A DNA stretch of 64,000 nt from Paraburkholderia franconis (lineage in GTDB: Bacteria; Pseudomonadota; Gammaproteobacteria; Burkholderiales; Burkholderiaceae), in assembly GCF_009362735.1 (NCBI RefSeq), contig NZ_WHNP01000022.1:62001-126000 (forward strand), given 5' to 3'. Position numbers and translations under genes: made by a program. Under the pieces are notes generated by a model. It saw only the letters and a list, made by a program, of their open reading frames with translations, was not told the DNA's origin and made no database searches. Below are positions 1 through 7,964 of the stretch, piece after piece; within the stretch, counting starts at the first letter, position 1, and every line of letters starts with the position of its first letter.

Positions 1-1123
1 ACGATGCCAGCGACGAACACGCGCCGCATTTGCCGCAGCCCGCCTTGATGTCAGCGGAGCGCATCTGCGCATCGCGCAGCATCGCGCCGAGCGGCACGAG
101 TATCGACTTCATGAACGCGGGCGAAGGTGCAGGATGATCTTCGAGCGGCGTGCCGCTAATCGGCACGAACGGCACGACGAACGGATACACGCCGATGTCG
201 ATCAGTTCGCGCGAGATCGACAGGATCGCTTCAGCGGTATCGCCGAGGCCCGCAAGAATGTATGTGCTGACCTGCCCTCTGCCGAACACCGCGACGGCCG
301 CCCTGAACGCGTCCATGTAGCGCGATACGGGCACGCTCGCCTTGCCCGGCATCACGCGCGCGCGCACGTCGGGCGTCACCACTTCGAGATGCATGCCGAG
401 CGTATCGATGCCGCTCGCTTTCATGCGCTCGAACCAGGCGTCGTCGTCGGGCGGCTCGCACTGCGCCTGAATGGGCAGATCGACGGCAGCCTTGATCGCG
501 AATGCCCTTTCGCACAGGATCTGCGCGCCGCGATCCGATGTTGGCGGCGTGCCCGTCGTCAGGACCATGTGCTTCACGCCGTCGAGCAGCACGGCCGCGC
601 GCGCGACCTCTGCAAGCTGCTCAGGCGTCTTGCGCGCAATCGTGCGGCCGGCCGCGAGCGACTGGCCGATCGCGCAGAACTTGCACGTCTTCTTGCGGCT
701 TTCGTAGCGGATGCAGGTTTGCAGCACGGTCGTCGCCAGCACGTCGGTGCCGTGCAGCGTTGCGATGTGCGAATACGGCACGCCATCGAGCGTTTGCAGT
801 TGCGTGAAGCGAGGCGCCTTCGGAAAGTTGATGCTGGTAATCGGTATTGTCCCGCGCATCAACGCGCTCGCGCCCGACTCGTCCGGCACGCCCGCGACGA
901 ACGGCGAATTCCACGCGGAACTGGTGTGCACGGGCACCATGATCGTCACGCCATCGACGGTCACGGCCTTGTGGTCCGACGGCCCCGCGCCGCCGCGCCG
1001 GCTTGCAGCGCCCGCGTTCGGATCGACGAGGCGCAGCCCGGTTGACTGCAACTCCGTGCGCAGTTCCATCATCTGGCGCCGCGTGCGCGGCTCAACCGGC
1101 GACAGGTTCATGCTGGCATTCAT
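1..1123 (-). CDS. Radical SAM protein, MSMEG_0568 family (Nit1C cluster), 3' end outside window
   Basis: Leftward reading frame from ATG at 1123, open to the window edge (374 residues seen). The start is set by a GGAGG site six bases upstream, inside the end of the nitrilase gene, so the two overlap by about 32 bases and are probably translationally coupled. A cysteine cluster near residue 140 reads C-X9-C-X2-C (TCIRYESRKKTCKFC), a spacing unlike the usual CX3CX2C but like that of Elp3-type enzymes. The visible part ends in a Cys-rich GCGKCGAC segment that may bind a second cluster. In Nit1C clusters this enzyme follows the nitrilase and its chemistry is unknown. The family call rests on gene order plus the cysteine motif. 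Confidence 0.85.
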   Translation of the reverse strand, partial: MNASMNLSPVEPRTRRQMMELRTELQSTGLRLVDPNAGAASRRGGAGPSDHKAVTVDGVTIMVPVHTSSAWNSPFVAGVPDESGASALMRGTIPITSINFPKAPRFTQLQTLDGVPYSHIATLHGTDVLATTVLQTCIRYESRKKTCKFCAIGQSLAAGRTIARKTPEQLAEVARAAVLLDGVKHMVLTTGTPPTSDRGAQILCERAFAIKAAVDLPIQAQCEPPDDDAWFERMKASGIDTLGMHLEVVTPDVRARVMPGKASVPVSRYMDAFRAAVAVFGRGQVSTYILAGLGDTAEAILSISRELIDIGVYPFVVPFVPISGTPLEDHPAPSPAFMKSILVPLGAMLRDAQMRSADIKAGCGKCGACSSLAS

Positions 1124-2117
1124 CCTGACCTCCACTCATGATTTCGGGCGCTGCTGCGTCTGCGCCCGCGCGTTCGAATGACGTCGACATCGGCGCGACG
1201 GGCATCGCCGGGCGATCGTTGATCGCAAGGCTCAGCAACTCGGGGCGCGCGTAGTGACCCACCGAGTCCATCATCCGTTTGCGCTTCGTGATCAGCGACA
1301 TGTCGAGATCGGCGACCACCATCCCTTCGCCTTCGCGCAACGGCGCGGCAAGATGCTGCCCTTCGGGCGACACGATCGCCGTCATGCAGCCGCCGCGCAG
1401 CGCCTTTTGCAGCTTCGGGTCCGTCGTCACGGATTCGATCTGCGCGTCGGTGAGCCAGCCCGTCGAGTTGACGACGAAGCAGCCCGATTCGAGCGCGTGA
1501 TGACGGATCGTCACCTCGATCTGCTCGGCGAAAATCGGCCCGACGAGCGAGCCCGGAAACTGGCTGCAATGGATCTCTTCGTGCTGCGTCATCAGCGCAT
1601 AGCGCGCGAGCGGGTTGTAGTGCTCCCAGCACGCGAGCGCGCCGACACGCGCGATGCCCGTGTGCGCGACCTTGAGCCCCGCCGCATCGCCTTGGCCCCA
1701 GATCATCCGCTCGTGAAACGTCGGCGTGATCTTGCGGCGCTTGAGCACGAGACGCCCGTCGACATCGAACACGAGCTGCGTGTTGTACAGGCTGCCGTGA
1801 TCGCGTTCGTTCACGCCGAGCACGACGACCATCGCATGAAGGCGCGCGCGTTCGGCAACGGCCTGCGTGACGGGGCCCGGCACGACGACGGCCTGCTCAT
1901 AGAGCTGCATGTGTTCGGCGCCCGACGCGACAGGCGGACACACGAACGAAAAGTACGGGTAGTACGGCACGAACGTCTCGGGAAAGACGATCAGTTGCAC
2001 GCCTTTCTCCGCCGCTTCGTCGATGGCCGCGCATACCTTGTCGAGCGTGCCGCCGGGACGCTCGAACTCCGGCGCAATCTGCACCGCTGCTGCACGGATG
2101 ATTCGCTGCTCGGACAT
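1092..2117 (-). CDS. Nitrilase, Nit6803/Nit1 type
   Basis: A 341-residue carbon-nitrogen hydrolase, probably converting a nitrile to the carboxylic acid and ammonia in the cytoplasm. The Glu-Lys-Cys triad is visible: Glu47 in FPETF, Lys129 in RRKITP and Cys163 in LACWEHYNPL. Length matches the family. The frame stays open upstream to 2282, but homology begins at MSEQRIIRAAAVQ, so ATG 2117 is preferred although its ribosome site is weak. It lies 17 bases after the MSMEG_0572-type gene and overlaps the radical SAM gene, which is the standard Nit1C order. Ammonia release fits control by nitrogen limitation (see the sigma54 site). The physiological nitrile is unknown. Confidence 0.93.
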   Translation of the reverse strand: MSEQRIIRAAAVQIAPEFERPGGTLDKVCAAIDEAAEKGVQLIVFPETFVPYYPYFSFVCPPVASGAEHMQLYEQAVVVPGPVTQAVAERARLHAMVVVLGVNERDHGSLYNTQLVFDVDGRLVLKRRKITPTFHERMIWGQGDAAGLKVAHTGIARVGALACWEHYNPLARYALMTQHEEIHCSQFPGSLVGPIFAEQIEVTIRHHALESGCFVVNSTGWLTDAQIESVTTDPKLQKALRGGCMTAIVSPEGQHLAAPLREGEGMVVADLDMSLITKRKRMMDSVGHYARPELLSLAINDRPAMPVAPMSTSFERAGADAAAPEIMSGGQDECQHEPVAG

Positions 2118-2134
2118 GATGGGCACCCGCGCGC

Positions 2135-2617
2135 TCAGACGGTCCACGTGTGGATGATCAGCGCGTTCTCCTTGCGATGGAGAAGCTGCAGGTCCAATAC
2201 GTCGAGCGGATTGATCGGCCGGATGCCTTCGATCAACGACGCCTCGCCGTGACCGTACAGCGCCTGCAATGCGAAGCGGCATGCGAACACCTTGCCGCCC
2301 TCTTCCATGAACTTGATCAGCTGCTTGTTGAAGTTCAAATGGCCAGGGAAGGCTTCGTCGCCGAGCGTCGGAAAGCCGCGCTGCAAGCCGAGTGTGACGC
2401 CGGGGCCATAGAGCAGCACCGACGTATCGAAGCCCTTGCGCTGAAGCCGCGTCGCCTGCAACAGATTGACGAAGCCGATCGATCCTTCGAATGCGACCGT
2501 ATGAAACGTCACGAGTGCTTTCTCACCGGGTTCGGCCTTGACGTCGGGAAAGACCTTCTCTTCGTAGTCGACCAGATAGTCGCCTTTCTGATGCAGAGGT
2601 TGATTGACGGCGGGCAT
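2135..2617 (-). CDS. MSMEG_0572/Sll0783-family nitrogen-starvation protein
   Basis: A 160-residue protein recognised as the first gene of Nit1C clusters, related to cyanobacterial Sll0783, which is induced by nitrogen starvation. ATG 2617 follows a GGAGAG site, whereas upstream in-frame codons look like noncoding sequence. It has no signal peptide or membrane segment. The sequence contains a GPGVTLGLQRGFPTLGDEAF stretch and a cysteine in VFACRFALQAL. Molecular function is unknown. It is the promoter-proximal gene of the leftward operon and sits about 70 bases from a sigma54-type promoter. Confidence 0.88.
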   Translation of the reverse strand: MPAVNQPLHQKGDYLVDYEEKVFPDVKAEPGEKALVTFHTVAFEGSIGFVNLLQATRLQRKGFDTSVLLYGPGVTLGLQRGFPTLGDEAFPGHLNFNKQLIKFMEEGGKVFACRFALQALYGHGEASLIEGIRPINPLDVLDLQLLHRKENALIIHTWTV

Positions 2618-2688
2618 TTCACTCTCCAATAAGTCGCGTAATTGATCGGATTGCTCAACCGGAAATAACCGGATTGGCGAACCGATTA

Positions 2689-2706
2689 ACGCAACGCATA
2701 TGCCAA
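2689..2706 (-). promoter_or_regulatory. Sigma54-type promoter of the Nit1C operon
   Basis: On the minus strand the sequence TTGGCATATGCGTTGCGT matches the -24/-12 consensus (TGGCAY, five bases, TTGCW). GG and GC are separated by exactly ten bases, the spacing sigma54 requires. It ends about 74 bases before the first Nit1C start codon. Activation by NtrC under nitrogen limitation is an inference. No clear NtrC box was identified. Confidence 0.6.
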
Positions 2707-2720
2707 TGTCCGGCCCGGTT

Positions 2721-2923
2721 AATGCGATCAACTTCCAATCAATCAAACCAGGATTGTTCGAGCGCACCCGAATATTTTTTTGCGAGCCTTTACTGGCGGG
2801 GCTTTCCCGGCGTCTATGGTTCAGGGGCGCATGCCGTCCCCGCACAATGACAATGCGTACTTGCGTGCGTATGGTGCGTGGCACCCCGCAAGCGTGCATT
2901 CATCCAATCAATGCGATCAACTT
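2721..2923. repeat. Pair of 14-base direct repeats in the divergent Nit1C/MocR promoter region
   Basis: AATGCGATCAACTT occurs exactly at 2721-2734 and again at 2910-2923. Each copy has a neighbouring CCAATCA, after the first and before the second. The pair brackets most of the intergenic region, between the sigma54 site and the regulator gene. MocR/GabR-type regulators are known to bind direct repeats, so these are candidate operators for the regulator at 3002. A separate small palindrome GGTGC-GTG-GCACC lies at 2873-2885. Confidence 0.5.
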
Positions 2924-3001
2924 TTTAATTGAATGAAGACCGGTTTATTTTTTGTGCGGACTGTGTGTTACTTTTGAATCACATATTCAGGATTTCTTGA
3001 C

Positions 3002-4393
3002 ATGGACAGTCTCACGCATCACTGGCTCAAGCGGCTGACTGAAAGCCGCAAACCGGCGTATCTCGTGATACCGGATCTGATCGAAGAAGATCTCGCGAGC
3101 GGACGTTTGCGCCCGCGTGACAGACTGCCTGGGTTGCGCGACCTTGCAGGCGCCCTGCAATTGAACTACACGACGGTTGCGCGCGCCTACGCGGAAGCGC
3201 GCAAGCGCGGCTTGCTCGATGCGCGCGCAGGCAGCGGCACGTTCGTGCGCGGACGGACGCAGACGCTGCCGCTCGCCGGCGGCAGCAGCATCGAGATGTC
3301 GATGAACATGCCGCCCGAGCCACCCGAGCTTGCGGCGCGGCTGAGGGAATCGTCCGCGAGTCTTTTGGCGCACGCCGATCCCTATCGGCTGCTGCGCTAT
3401 CAGGATTTCGGCGGCACGCCCGATGATCGTGCAGCGGGCCGCGCATGGTTGAAGCAAAGGCTGCCCGATTGCGAAGACGACAACGTGCTGGTGTGCCCCG
3501 GCATTCATAGCGCGCTTGTCGCGCTCGTCTCGCAGCTTGCGAGACCAGGCGAGACCATTTGCCTCGATACGCTCGCGTATCCCGGCATCAAGGCGATCGC
3601 GTCGCAACTCGGCGTGCGCTTGCAGCCGTTGCCGCGCGACGACGAAGGCCCGCTGCCCCATGCATTCGAAGCACTGTGCAAGAGCGAAAAGCCCGGCGCG
3701 TTCTATTGCAACCCGACGCTGCAGAACCCCAGCACGCTCACGCTTTCCGTGCAGCGGCGCGAAGCGCTTGCCGATGTCGCCTTGCGCTACAGCGTATCCA
3801 TCATCGAAGACGATGCGTATGGCTGGCTGCCGGCGAGCAAGCCTGTTGCGCTGGCCGCGCTCGCGCCGGAACTGACGTGGTACGTGACGGGCTTTTCGAA
3901 GACGCTCGGCGCGGGCTTGCGTGTCGCCTATCTGCGCGCGCCGACTGCGAGGCAAACGCAACGCGTCGCGGGCGCGCTGCGCGCGACGACCGTGATGCCG
4001 AGTCCGTTTACCGTGATGCTGGCAACGCAATGGGTCAACGACGGCACCGCGCACGAGATGCTCGACGCGATCCGCAAGGAGGCCAACGCGCGCCAGGCGA
4101 TAGCGTCGCAAGAACTCGCCGACTGGCGCTACGAAGTGCAGAGCAATGGCTTTCATCTGTGGCTGCCGATTCCGTCGCGGTGCGACTGGAGCGCGCCTGA
4201 GCTTGCATTGCAGCTGCGCAATCAGGGCGTCGGAGCGGTGGCGGGCGCTGCGTTCTCGACGGACGGCAATCCGCCGAATGCGATCCGGCTCTGCCTCGGT
4301 GGTCCGCAGGACAGGGACGATTGCCGCGATGCGCTGCAACGCGTCGCGGAAACGCTGAACGATCCACATCATCTGCATATGCCGATGATGTGA
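3002..4393 (+). CDS. MocR/GabR-type PLP-dependent transcription regulator
   Basis: A 463-residue protein with an N-terminal GntR winged helix (residues about 15-85, LPGLRDLAGALQLNYTTVAR) joined to a class I aminotransferase-fold domain. PLP-binding features are present: the Schiff-base lysine in GFSKTLGAGLR (Lys300) and an EDDAYGW aspartate region (270-275). In this family the aminotransferase domain senses a metabolite and normally does no turnover. It is divergent from the Nit1C operon across about 380 bases holding two long direct repeats and a sigma54 site, so it probably controls that operon and itself. The effector is not deducible. Confidence 0.9.
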   Translation: MDSLTHHWLKRLTESRKPAYLVIPDLIEEDLASGRLRPRDRLPGLRDLAGALQLNYTTVARAYAEARKRGLLDARAGSGTFVRGRTQTLPLAGGSSIEMSMNMPPEPPELAARLRESSASLLAHADPYRLLRYQDFGGTPDDRAAGRAWLKQRLPDCEDDNVLVCPGIHSALVALVSQLARPGETICLDTLAYPGIKAIASQLGVRLQPLPRDDEGPLPHAFEALCKSEKPGAFYCNPTLQNPSTLTLSVQRREALADVALRYSVSIIEDDAYGWLPASKPVALAALAPELTWYVTGFSKTLGAGLRVAYLRAPTARQTQRVAGALRATTVMPSPFTVMLATQWVNDGTAHEMLDAIRKEANARQAIASQELADWRYEVQSNGFHLWLPIPSRCDWSAPELALQLRNQGVGAVAGAAFSTDGNPPNAIRLCLGGPQDRDDCRDALQRVAETLNDPHHLHMPMM

Positions 4394-4569
4394 CGTCGTT
4401 CGCAAAGCGAAGGCGCTGACGTGTTTAGTGAAACAGCGCCGGGCACGTCGAGATCGGCCACTCCCGTCGGCCTTCCGTCGACACTCGCGCACCGGCGGCC
4501 CGACATACGCCGGGCGGAAGCGAGCCCGCATGCCGCCCGGCCCGATGGGGCGCGCGGCTACCGCTCACG

Positions 4570-4740
4570 TCATTCTTCGTCCTCGGGCACGACCTGGCCG
4601 GGCTCCAGATCCTGAATCTCGACCAGCTCGCCGTCGACGACCATTTCCGCCCCTGGCTCGATCGTCTCGCCCAATATCGGGTCGCCGTCCACGATCAGAC
4701 GGATGGGCGTGTCCCCCTCGTTGGTCACTCTCACTTTCAT
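4570..4740 (-). CDS. Small acidic protein of unknown function
   Basis: A 56-residue protein from ATG 4740 with GGAGCA eleven bases upstream. It is rich in Glu and Asp (MKVRVTNEGDTPIRLIVDGD...), has no cysteine and no signal peptide, and looks like a small beta-rich fold. It is divergent from the lipoprotein gene at 4960. I do not recognise a named family. Good start context and biased codon use support it as a real gene. Confidence 0.6.
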   Translation of the reverse strand: MKVRVTNEGDTPIRLIVDGDPILGETIEPGAEMVVDGELVEIQDLEPGQVVPEDEE

Positions 4741-4812
4741 CGCAGTGCTCCTTGACGTCATTGAAGTCCGATGATCGACCTGTTCCCGCACGTACCTGCA
4801 AGAACGCGGCCC

Positions 4813-4845
4813 GCTCCTTGCGGCGAATACGTCGCCGCAAGGAGC
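4813..4845. repeat. Perfect 14-bp inverted repeat
   Basis: GCTCCTTGCGGCGA at 4813-4826 is followed by a five-base loop and its exact reverse complement at 4832-4845. It lies between two divergent genes (starts at 4740 and 4960) and has no T-run on either side. It is therefore more like an operator or RNA hairpin in a leader than an intrinsic terminator. Confidence 0.7.
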
Positions 4846-4959
4846 CCATGTGCACCATCCGCGACGGGGCGAACGCTGGAATATGCGTTGCTACACCGAC
4901 TATATACGGACGGGCGCACGTCGTCAGACGCGATACCCGTTCGCAAAGGAGCTTCGGAC

Positions 4960-5265
4960 ATGAAACTCATCGCGCGTCATCTTTCTGTCGCGCTCGCGGC
5001 GGCCGCGTTTGCATTCGGCACAGCCGCTTGCAAAAAAGTCGACGATAAAAACGCCAATAGCGGCCCGAGCGGCATGGGCTCGGGCAGCAGCGGCGTGATG
5101 AGCAACACGGCGGGCATGAGCGGCACGCCGGGGCAAAGCGCGGCAGCCAAAGGCGCCAGCGGCAACGCATCCGCGGCGAGCATGCCGTCCCCATCGAGCG
5201 AGGCGCCCGTCGCCAGCACGCCTTCGGCGGGTGCAAGTGCCGTGCCTTCCGGGGCCAGCCAATAG
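4960..5265 (+). CDS. Probable small lipoprotein, Ser/Gly/Ala-rich
   Basis: A 101-residue protein from ATG 4960, preceded by AAAGGAG. The first 24 residues form a signal peptide ending at a cysteine (AFAFGTAAC-KK). The box is a weak lipobox, so the mature protein is likely lipidated at Cys24 and exported. The rest is low-complexity Gly, Ser, Ala and Pro with Met, and no domain is recognisable. The stop codon lies inside the first unit of a 15-base tandem repeat. It sits 48 bases before the next gene and may be cotranscribed with it. Confidence 0.65.
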   Translation: MKLIARHLSVALAAAAFAFGTAACKKVDDKNANSGPSGMGSGSSGVMSNTAGMSGTPGQSAAAKGASGNASAASMPSPSSEAPVASTPSAGASAVPSGASQ

Positions 5266-5292
5266 ACCACCAGGACGTAGACCACCAGGACG
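5263..5292. repeat. 15-base tandem duplication
   Basis: TAGACCACCAGGACG is present twice head to tail (5263-5277 and 5278-5292). The first copy starts with the lipoprotein stop codon. It lies between the lipoprotein and the next ORF and probably arose by slippage. Confidence 0.85.
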
Positions 5293-5313
5293 CAAACCGA
5301 TTGGAGAACCGAG

Positions 5314-5619
5314 ATGCCCGTGATCGCCCGAGTAATCGAAACCTTGACGGAAGCCAATGCGGCGCGCGACGCCGTACTGCGCTGCGGCGTGCCGCCCGAC
5401 TGCGTGACGCTGTGGTCGCAAGCCGACGAAGCAGGCGGCGTGCGCGGCAACTTTCTGACGGGCGACTGCGAAACGGGACGTTCGGAACCTGACGAATACG
5501 ACCGCAGATTCAAAGACTTCGATACGGGCGCAAGGTTCACGCTTAGCGTAACCGCGAGCGACGAGCAGATGCCTTCAGTGGAAGCCGCGCTTGCGGCGAG
5601 CACGCGTGACGGCCGATGA
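5314..5619 (+). CDS. Hypothetical small soluble protein
   Basis: A 101-residue protein starting MPVIARVIETLTEANAARDA at ATG 5314, with TTGGAG eleven bases upstream. The sequence has an alternating helix/strand character, a single CGVPPDCV pair of cysteines and an acidic centre, with no signal peptide. It resembles short stress-associated hypothetical proteins common in Burkholderia, but no named family can be assigned. It is convergent with the hemerythrin gene. Confidence 0.6.
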   Translation: MPVIARVIETLTEANAARDAVLRCGVPPDCVTLWSQADEAGGVRGNFLTGDCETGRSEPDEYDRRFKDFDTGARFTLSVTASDEQMPSVEAALAASTRDGR

Positions 5620-5657
5620 CGCACTCCGATCCATTCGCGCCGCTCGTCACGTCGCGG

Positions 5658-6221
5658 TCACTTCGCCTCGCGATCAAGCGTGGAGCTTTCGTCGCCGGCG
5701 AGCTTGCTGCCCGCCGCTTCCAGTCTTTTCATCAACACTTCTTTTTGCGTGGCTATTTCTTCGCCGAGCCTCACAAGATCGACACCGCTCTTGAACAACT
5801 CGGGAAACAGAACGGATTCCTCTTCCTCGATGTGATGACGCACGATCTCCGACAACACTTCGAATGTCGCGTCGAAACCGCGGTCGCCAGGCTTCAGCGA
5901 TTCGAATCTGGCGACCAGCGTCTTCATCAGGAAGTGCTCGACGCAGGCTTCGTCCACGTCGATTTCCTCTGACTGCTGCAGCGCCTTGTATGCGGCGGGA
6001 TAGAAAATCTCTTCCTCGATCAGCGTATGAACGGTCAACTCTTCGCATGCGCGCTGCACGAGCGCGCGCTTTGCTTCGTGGTCGGTGTCCGCCGTCTGGT
6101 GGAATGCGTCGAAGAGCTGCTCGGCAATGCGATGGTCCGCCTTCAGCACTTCGATCGCGTCGTGCGCCGCGTTTTCCACGGCGGCCTCGGCGGCGAGTTC
6201 CTTGTTTGCGTCTTCGCTCAT
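5658..6221 (-). CDS. Hemerythrin HHE cation-binding domain protein
   Basis: A 187-residue helical protein. ATG 6221 follows GGGAGG at ideal distance, so 23 upstream in-frame codons are excluded. The hemerythrin-like four-helix bundle carries His/Glu iron ligands in DHRIAEQLFDAFH, HTLIEEEIFYP, EHFLMKTLV and VRHHIEEEESVLFPEL. Such proteins bind a di-iron centre and are linked to oxygen, NO or oxidative stress handling. The N-terminal 20 residues are Ala/Glu-rich and the C-terminal 30 are charged. Confidence 0.9.
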   Translation of the reverse strand: MSEDANKELAAEAAVENAAHDAIEVLKADHRIAEQLFDAFHQTADTDHEAKRALVQRACEELTVHTLIEEEIFYPAAYKALQQSEEIDVDEACVEHFLMKTLVARFESLKPGDRGFDATFEVLSEIVRHHIEEEESVLFPELFKSGVDLVRLGEEIATQKEVLMKRLEAAGSKLAGDESSTLDREAK

Positions 6222-6500
6222 GATTGCCTCCCGGAACATTTCCCTAATAGATAAACACGGGCTTCGATCCACGGATTCAGCAAGCACCATTCCGGGCGTC
6301 GCCGTGATGCCGCCCCAGGCGCACGGGTACGGTGATTGCGCGACACAGAAAGGTCAGAACTACGCATCGACTGTAGAGGAAGATCATGAAACAAGGCTCC
6401 GACCATTCACGCGTACAGGATACACACCACAAGAAAAACTCACCGGCTGACACGGCGCATCAGGCAGAGAACGATAAGGAAAGGAACAAAACATCCCGCT

Positions 6501-6743
6501 GTGGCCAAACTCGCCACTCAGCATTCGCAAGACAAGGACGTGAAATCGTTCGCGCATCACATGATGCTCGATCACGCCAAGCTGACCGTTCAACTGAAAA
6601 TGGCCGCGCCTCACGGCGTGACGGTACCGAAGGACAACTCGGACACGGAACTGGTCGGCTCGCTGCGCAAACTGAATAGCAAGGGATTCGGCGAGGCGTA
6701 CATCACGAAGGTCGGCCTCGAAGGCCACAAGGAAGCTGTCGCG
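6501..6743 (+). pseudogene. DUF4142 (ferritin-like) gene fragment
   Basis: The frame encodes about 80 residues (AKLATQHSQDKDVKSFAHHM...) typical of the middle of DUF4142 proteins. It has no signal peptide, N-terminal helix or C-terminal part. A well-placed ribosome site and ATG at 6386 open a different frame that runs across the same DNA to 6679, so at least one frameshift or deletion separates the old start from this segment. At about 6743 the DUF4142 similarity stops and other gene remnants begin. Confidence 0.65.
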
Positions 6744-6747
6744 ACGC

Positions 6748-6837
6748 GACGACGGTTGACAGGCGATGCACGATCGCGATGCGCTGCCGCTCTCCGCCCG
6801 ACAGCCGAACGCCGCGTTCGCCGACTCGCGTGTCGTA
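6748..6837 (-). pseudogene. ABC exporter ATPase remnant with internal deletion
   Basis: On the minus strand the frame reads YDTRVGERGVRLSGGERQRI and is followed at once by IVHRLSTVV. The first is the Q-loop/signature segment of an ABC exporter ATPase. The second is the switch-His segment, normally about 45 residues further on. The intervening Walker B region is deleted. No other part of the gene is nearby. Confidence 0.65.
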
Positions 6838-6839
6838 GT

Positions 6840-6935
6840 GATATCGGCCGCGCAAGACAATTGCTGGCGTGGGAGCCGCATACGTCGCTGGATGAAGGGT
6901 TCGAAGCGACGATCCGCTATTTTTCGGCGCTGATA
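6840..6935 (+). pseudogene. NAD-dependent epimerase/UDP-glucuronate decarboxylase C-terminal remnant
   Basis: About 32 residues (RARQLLAWEPHTSLDEGFEATIRYF) match the well-known C-terminal signature of extended SDR sugar-nucleotide enzymes (LGWEP...L.EGL..TI.YF). It directly abuts the ABC remnant on the other strand. The catalytic and NAD-binding parts are absent. Confidence 0.55.
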
Positions 6936-7015
6936 CGCACAACGCCTCGCACGCGTGACGTTGTGCGCGATGCTGGAGCGACGGCGTCGATGATGCAGCC
7001 CTAGCATTCGCGTCT

Positions 7016-7402
7016 TCAATGCCCGTCGGCGGATGGGCCGTGCCACTCCCTTTGCAGCGTGGCGGCGAGAATCATGTCAAGCGCGTTCAACGGCTTCGCG
7101 CCCGCGCGAACGAGCGGCCGGAATACGGGGTCGCCGCGCCGTACGGGCGCTCCCGTCAGCCCGCAGACGCCGGCCGTGCGCGCAAAGCCTGCTCGCCACA
7201 TCTGATCCTGATACCGGCCGAACGTCGAGTCGCTCCACGAAACGAGTATTGTCGACGTAGTCTGCCGCTCGATGCGATCGATCGATGACGCATTCGCAAC
7301 CGGGGCCCGCGCCGGACGACAGAGTTCGCGCGATTCCCGCATATCGGGAGCCTGTCCGCGCAGCCAGCCGACGATCTGAGACCACGGATCACTGCCGTTC
7401 AT
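7016..7402 (-). CDS. DUF3331 domain protein
   Basis: A 128-residue protein from ATG 7402, preceded by AAGGAGG. DUF3331 features are clear: STTILVSWSD-like core (TSTILVSWSDSTFGRY), then WRAGFARTAGVCGLTGAPVRRGD with two cysteines. This family is largely restricted to Burkholderia and relatives and its function is unknown. It lies 34 bases downstream of the OsmC gene and is probably cotranscribed with it. Confidence 0.85.
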   Translation of the reverse strand: MNGSDPWSQIVGWLRGQAPDMRESRELCRPARAPVANASSIDRIERQTTSTILVSWSDSTFGRYQDQMWRAGFARTAGVCGLTGAPVRRGDPVFRPLVRAGAKPLNALDMILAATLQREWHGPSADGH

Positions 7403-7436
7403 GTTCGACCTCCTTCGCTGATGCGCACGCGCGGCG

Positions 7437-7964
7437 TTACGCTTCGTCAGCGCCATCCGCCGGCGCGAGCACGACGACGTTCCCGATGCCTTGCCGCGCC
7501 ATCTTCGTGTAGGGGCAAAAGCGCTCCGTGTCGCGCACCAGTTGCTCTGCCAATGTCCGCTCGACACCCGGCAAGCGGATGCGCGTATTTGCGGCCAGCA
7601 GGAACAGCCCATCGACGGGATCGCGGCCGAATTCGACCGTGACTTGCACCGATGCGTCGGCGATCGGAACGCCTGCCCGCGTTGCAAGCAGGCTCAGCGC
7701 GCCGTGAAAGCAGGCCGCGTATGCAGCCGCGAACAGCTGCTCGGGATTCGCGCCGCCGCCTGGTCCGCCGAGCGCTTCGGGCAAGCGCAACTCGATCGCG
7801 AGATTGCCGTCGTCGGAACGCACGACGCCCGACGCGCGCCCATGACCCGCATCGCCGCCCGTCACGGAGACCGTCGCCGAATACAGCGTTTGGGTGTCTT
7901 TCCCGCTGTACCTGTCGAGCAGCGTCAATGGCGGCGGGCGTAATGCGGTCACGGCGCGCGTCAT
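7437..7964 (-). CDS. OsmC/Ohr-family organic hydroperoxide resistance protein
   Basis: A 175-residue thiol peroxidase of the Ohr type, reducing organic hydroperoxides in the cytoplasm with lipoylated partners. The two catalytic cysteines lie in AYAACFHGAL (Cys85) and RFCPYTK (Cys150), with the upstream Arg region GHGRASG. It starts at ATG 7964, which overlaps the stop of a tiny upstream SDR fragment by an ATGA junction. Residues 1-20 are a little longer than in typical Ohr proteins. DUF3331 follows closely downstream. Confidence 0.92.
   Translation of the reverse strand: MTRAVTALRPPPLTLLDRYSGKDTQTLYSATVSVTGGDAGHGRASGVVRSDDGNLAIELRLPEALGGPGGGANPEQLFAAAYAACFHGALSLLATRAGVPIADASVQVTVEFGRDPVDGLFLLAANTRIRLPGVERTLAEQLVRDTERFCPYTKMARQGIGNVVVLAPADGADEA

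Noticed and set aside
134..1045. Rightward 303-codon frame at the left edge
   Set aside because: It is antisense to the radical SAM gene, whose cysteine motif and ribosome site are unmistakable.
1254..2252. Rightward 332-codon frame across the nitrilase
   Set aside because: It is antisense to a nitrilase with an intact Glu-Lys-Cys triad. Composition is Arg/His/Asp-rich.
2987..4531. Long leftward frame of 514 codons opposite the MocR regulator
   Set aside because: It is the antisense of a clear GntR/aminotransferase protein. Its product is Arg- and His-rich without any domain, which is typical of antisense frames in high-GC DNA.
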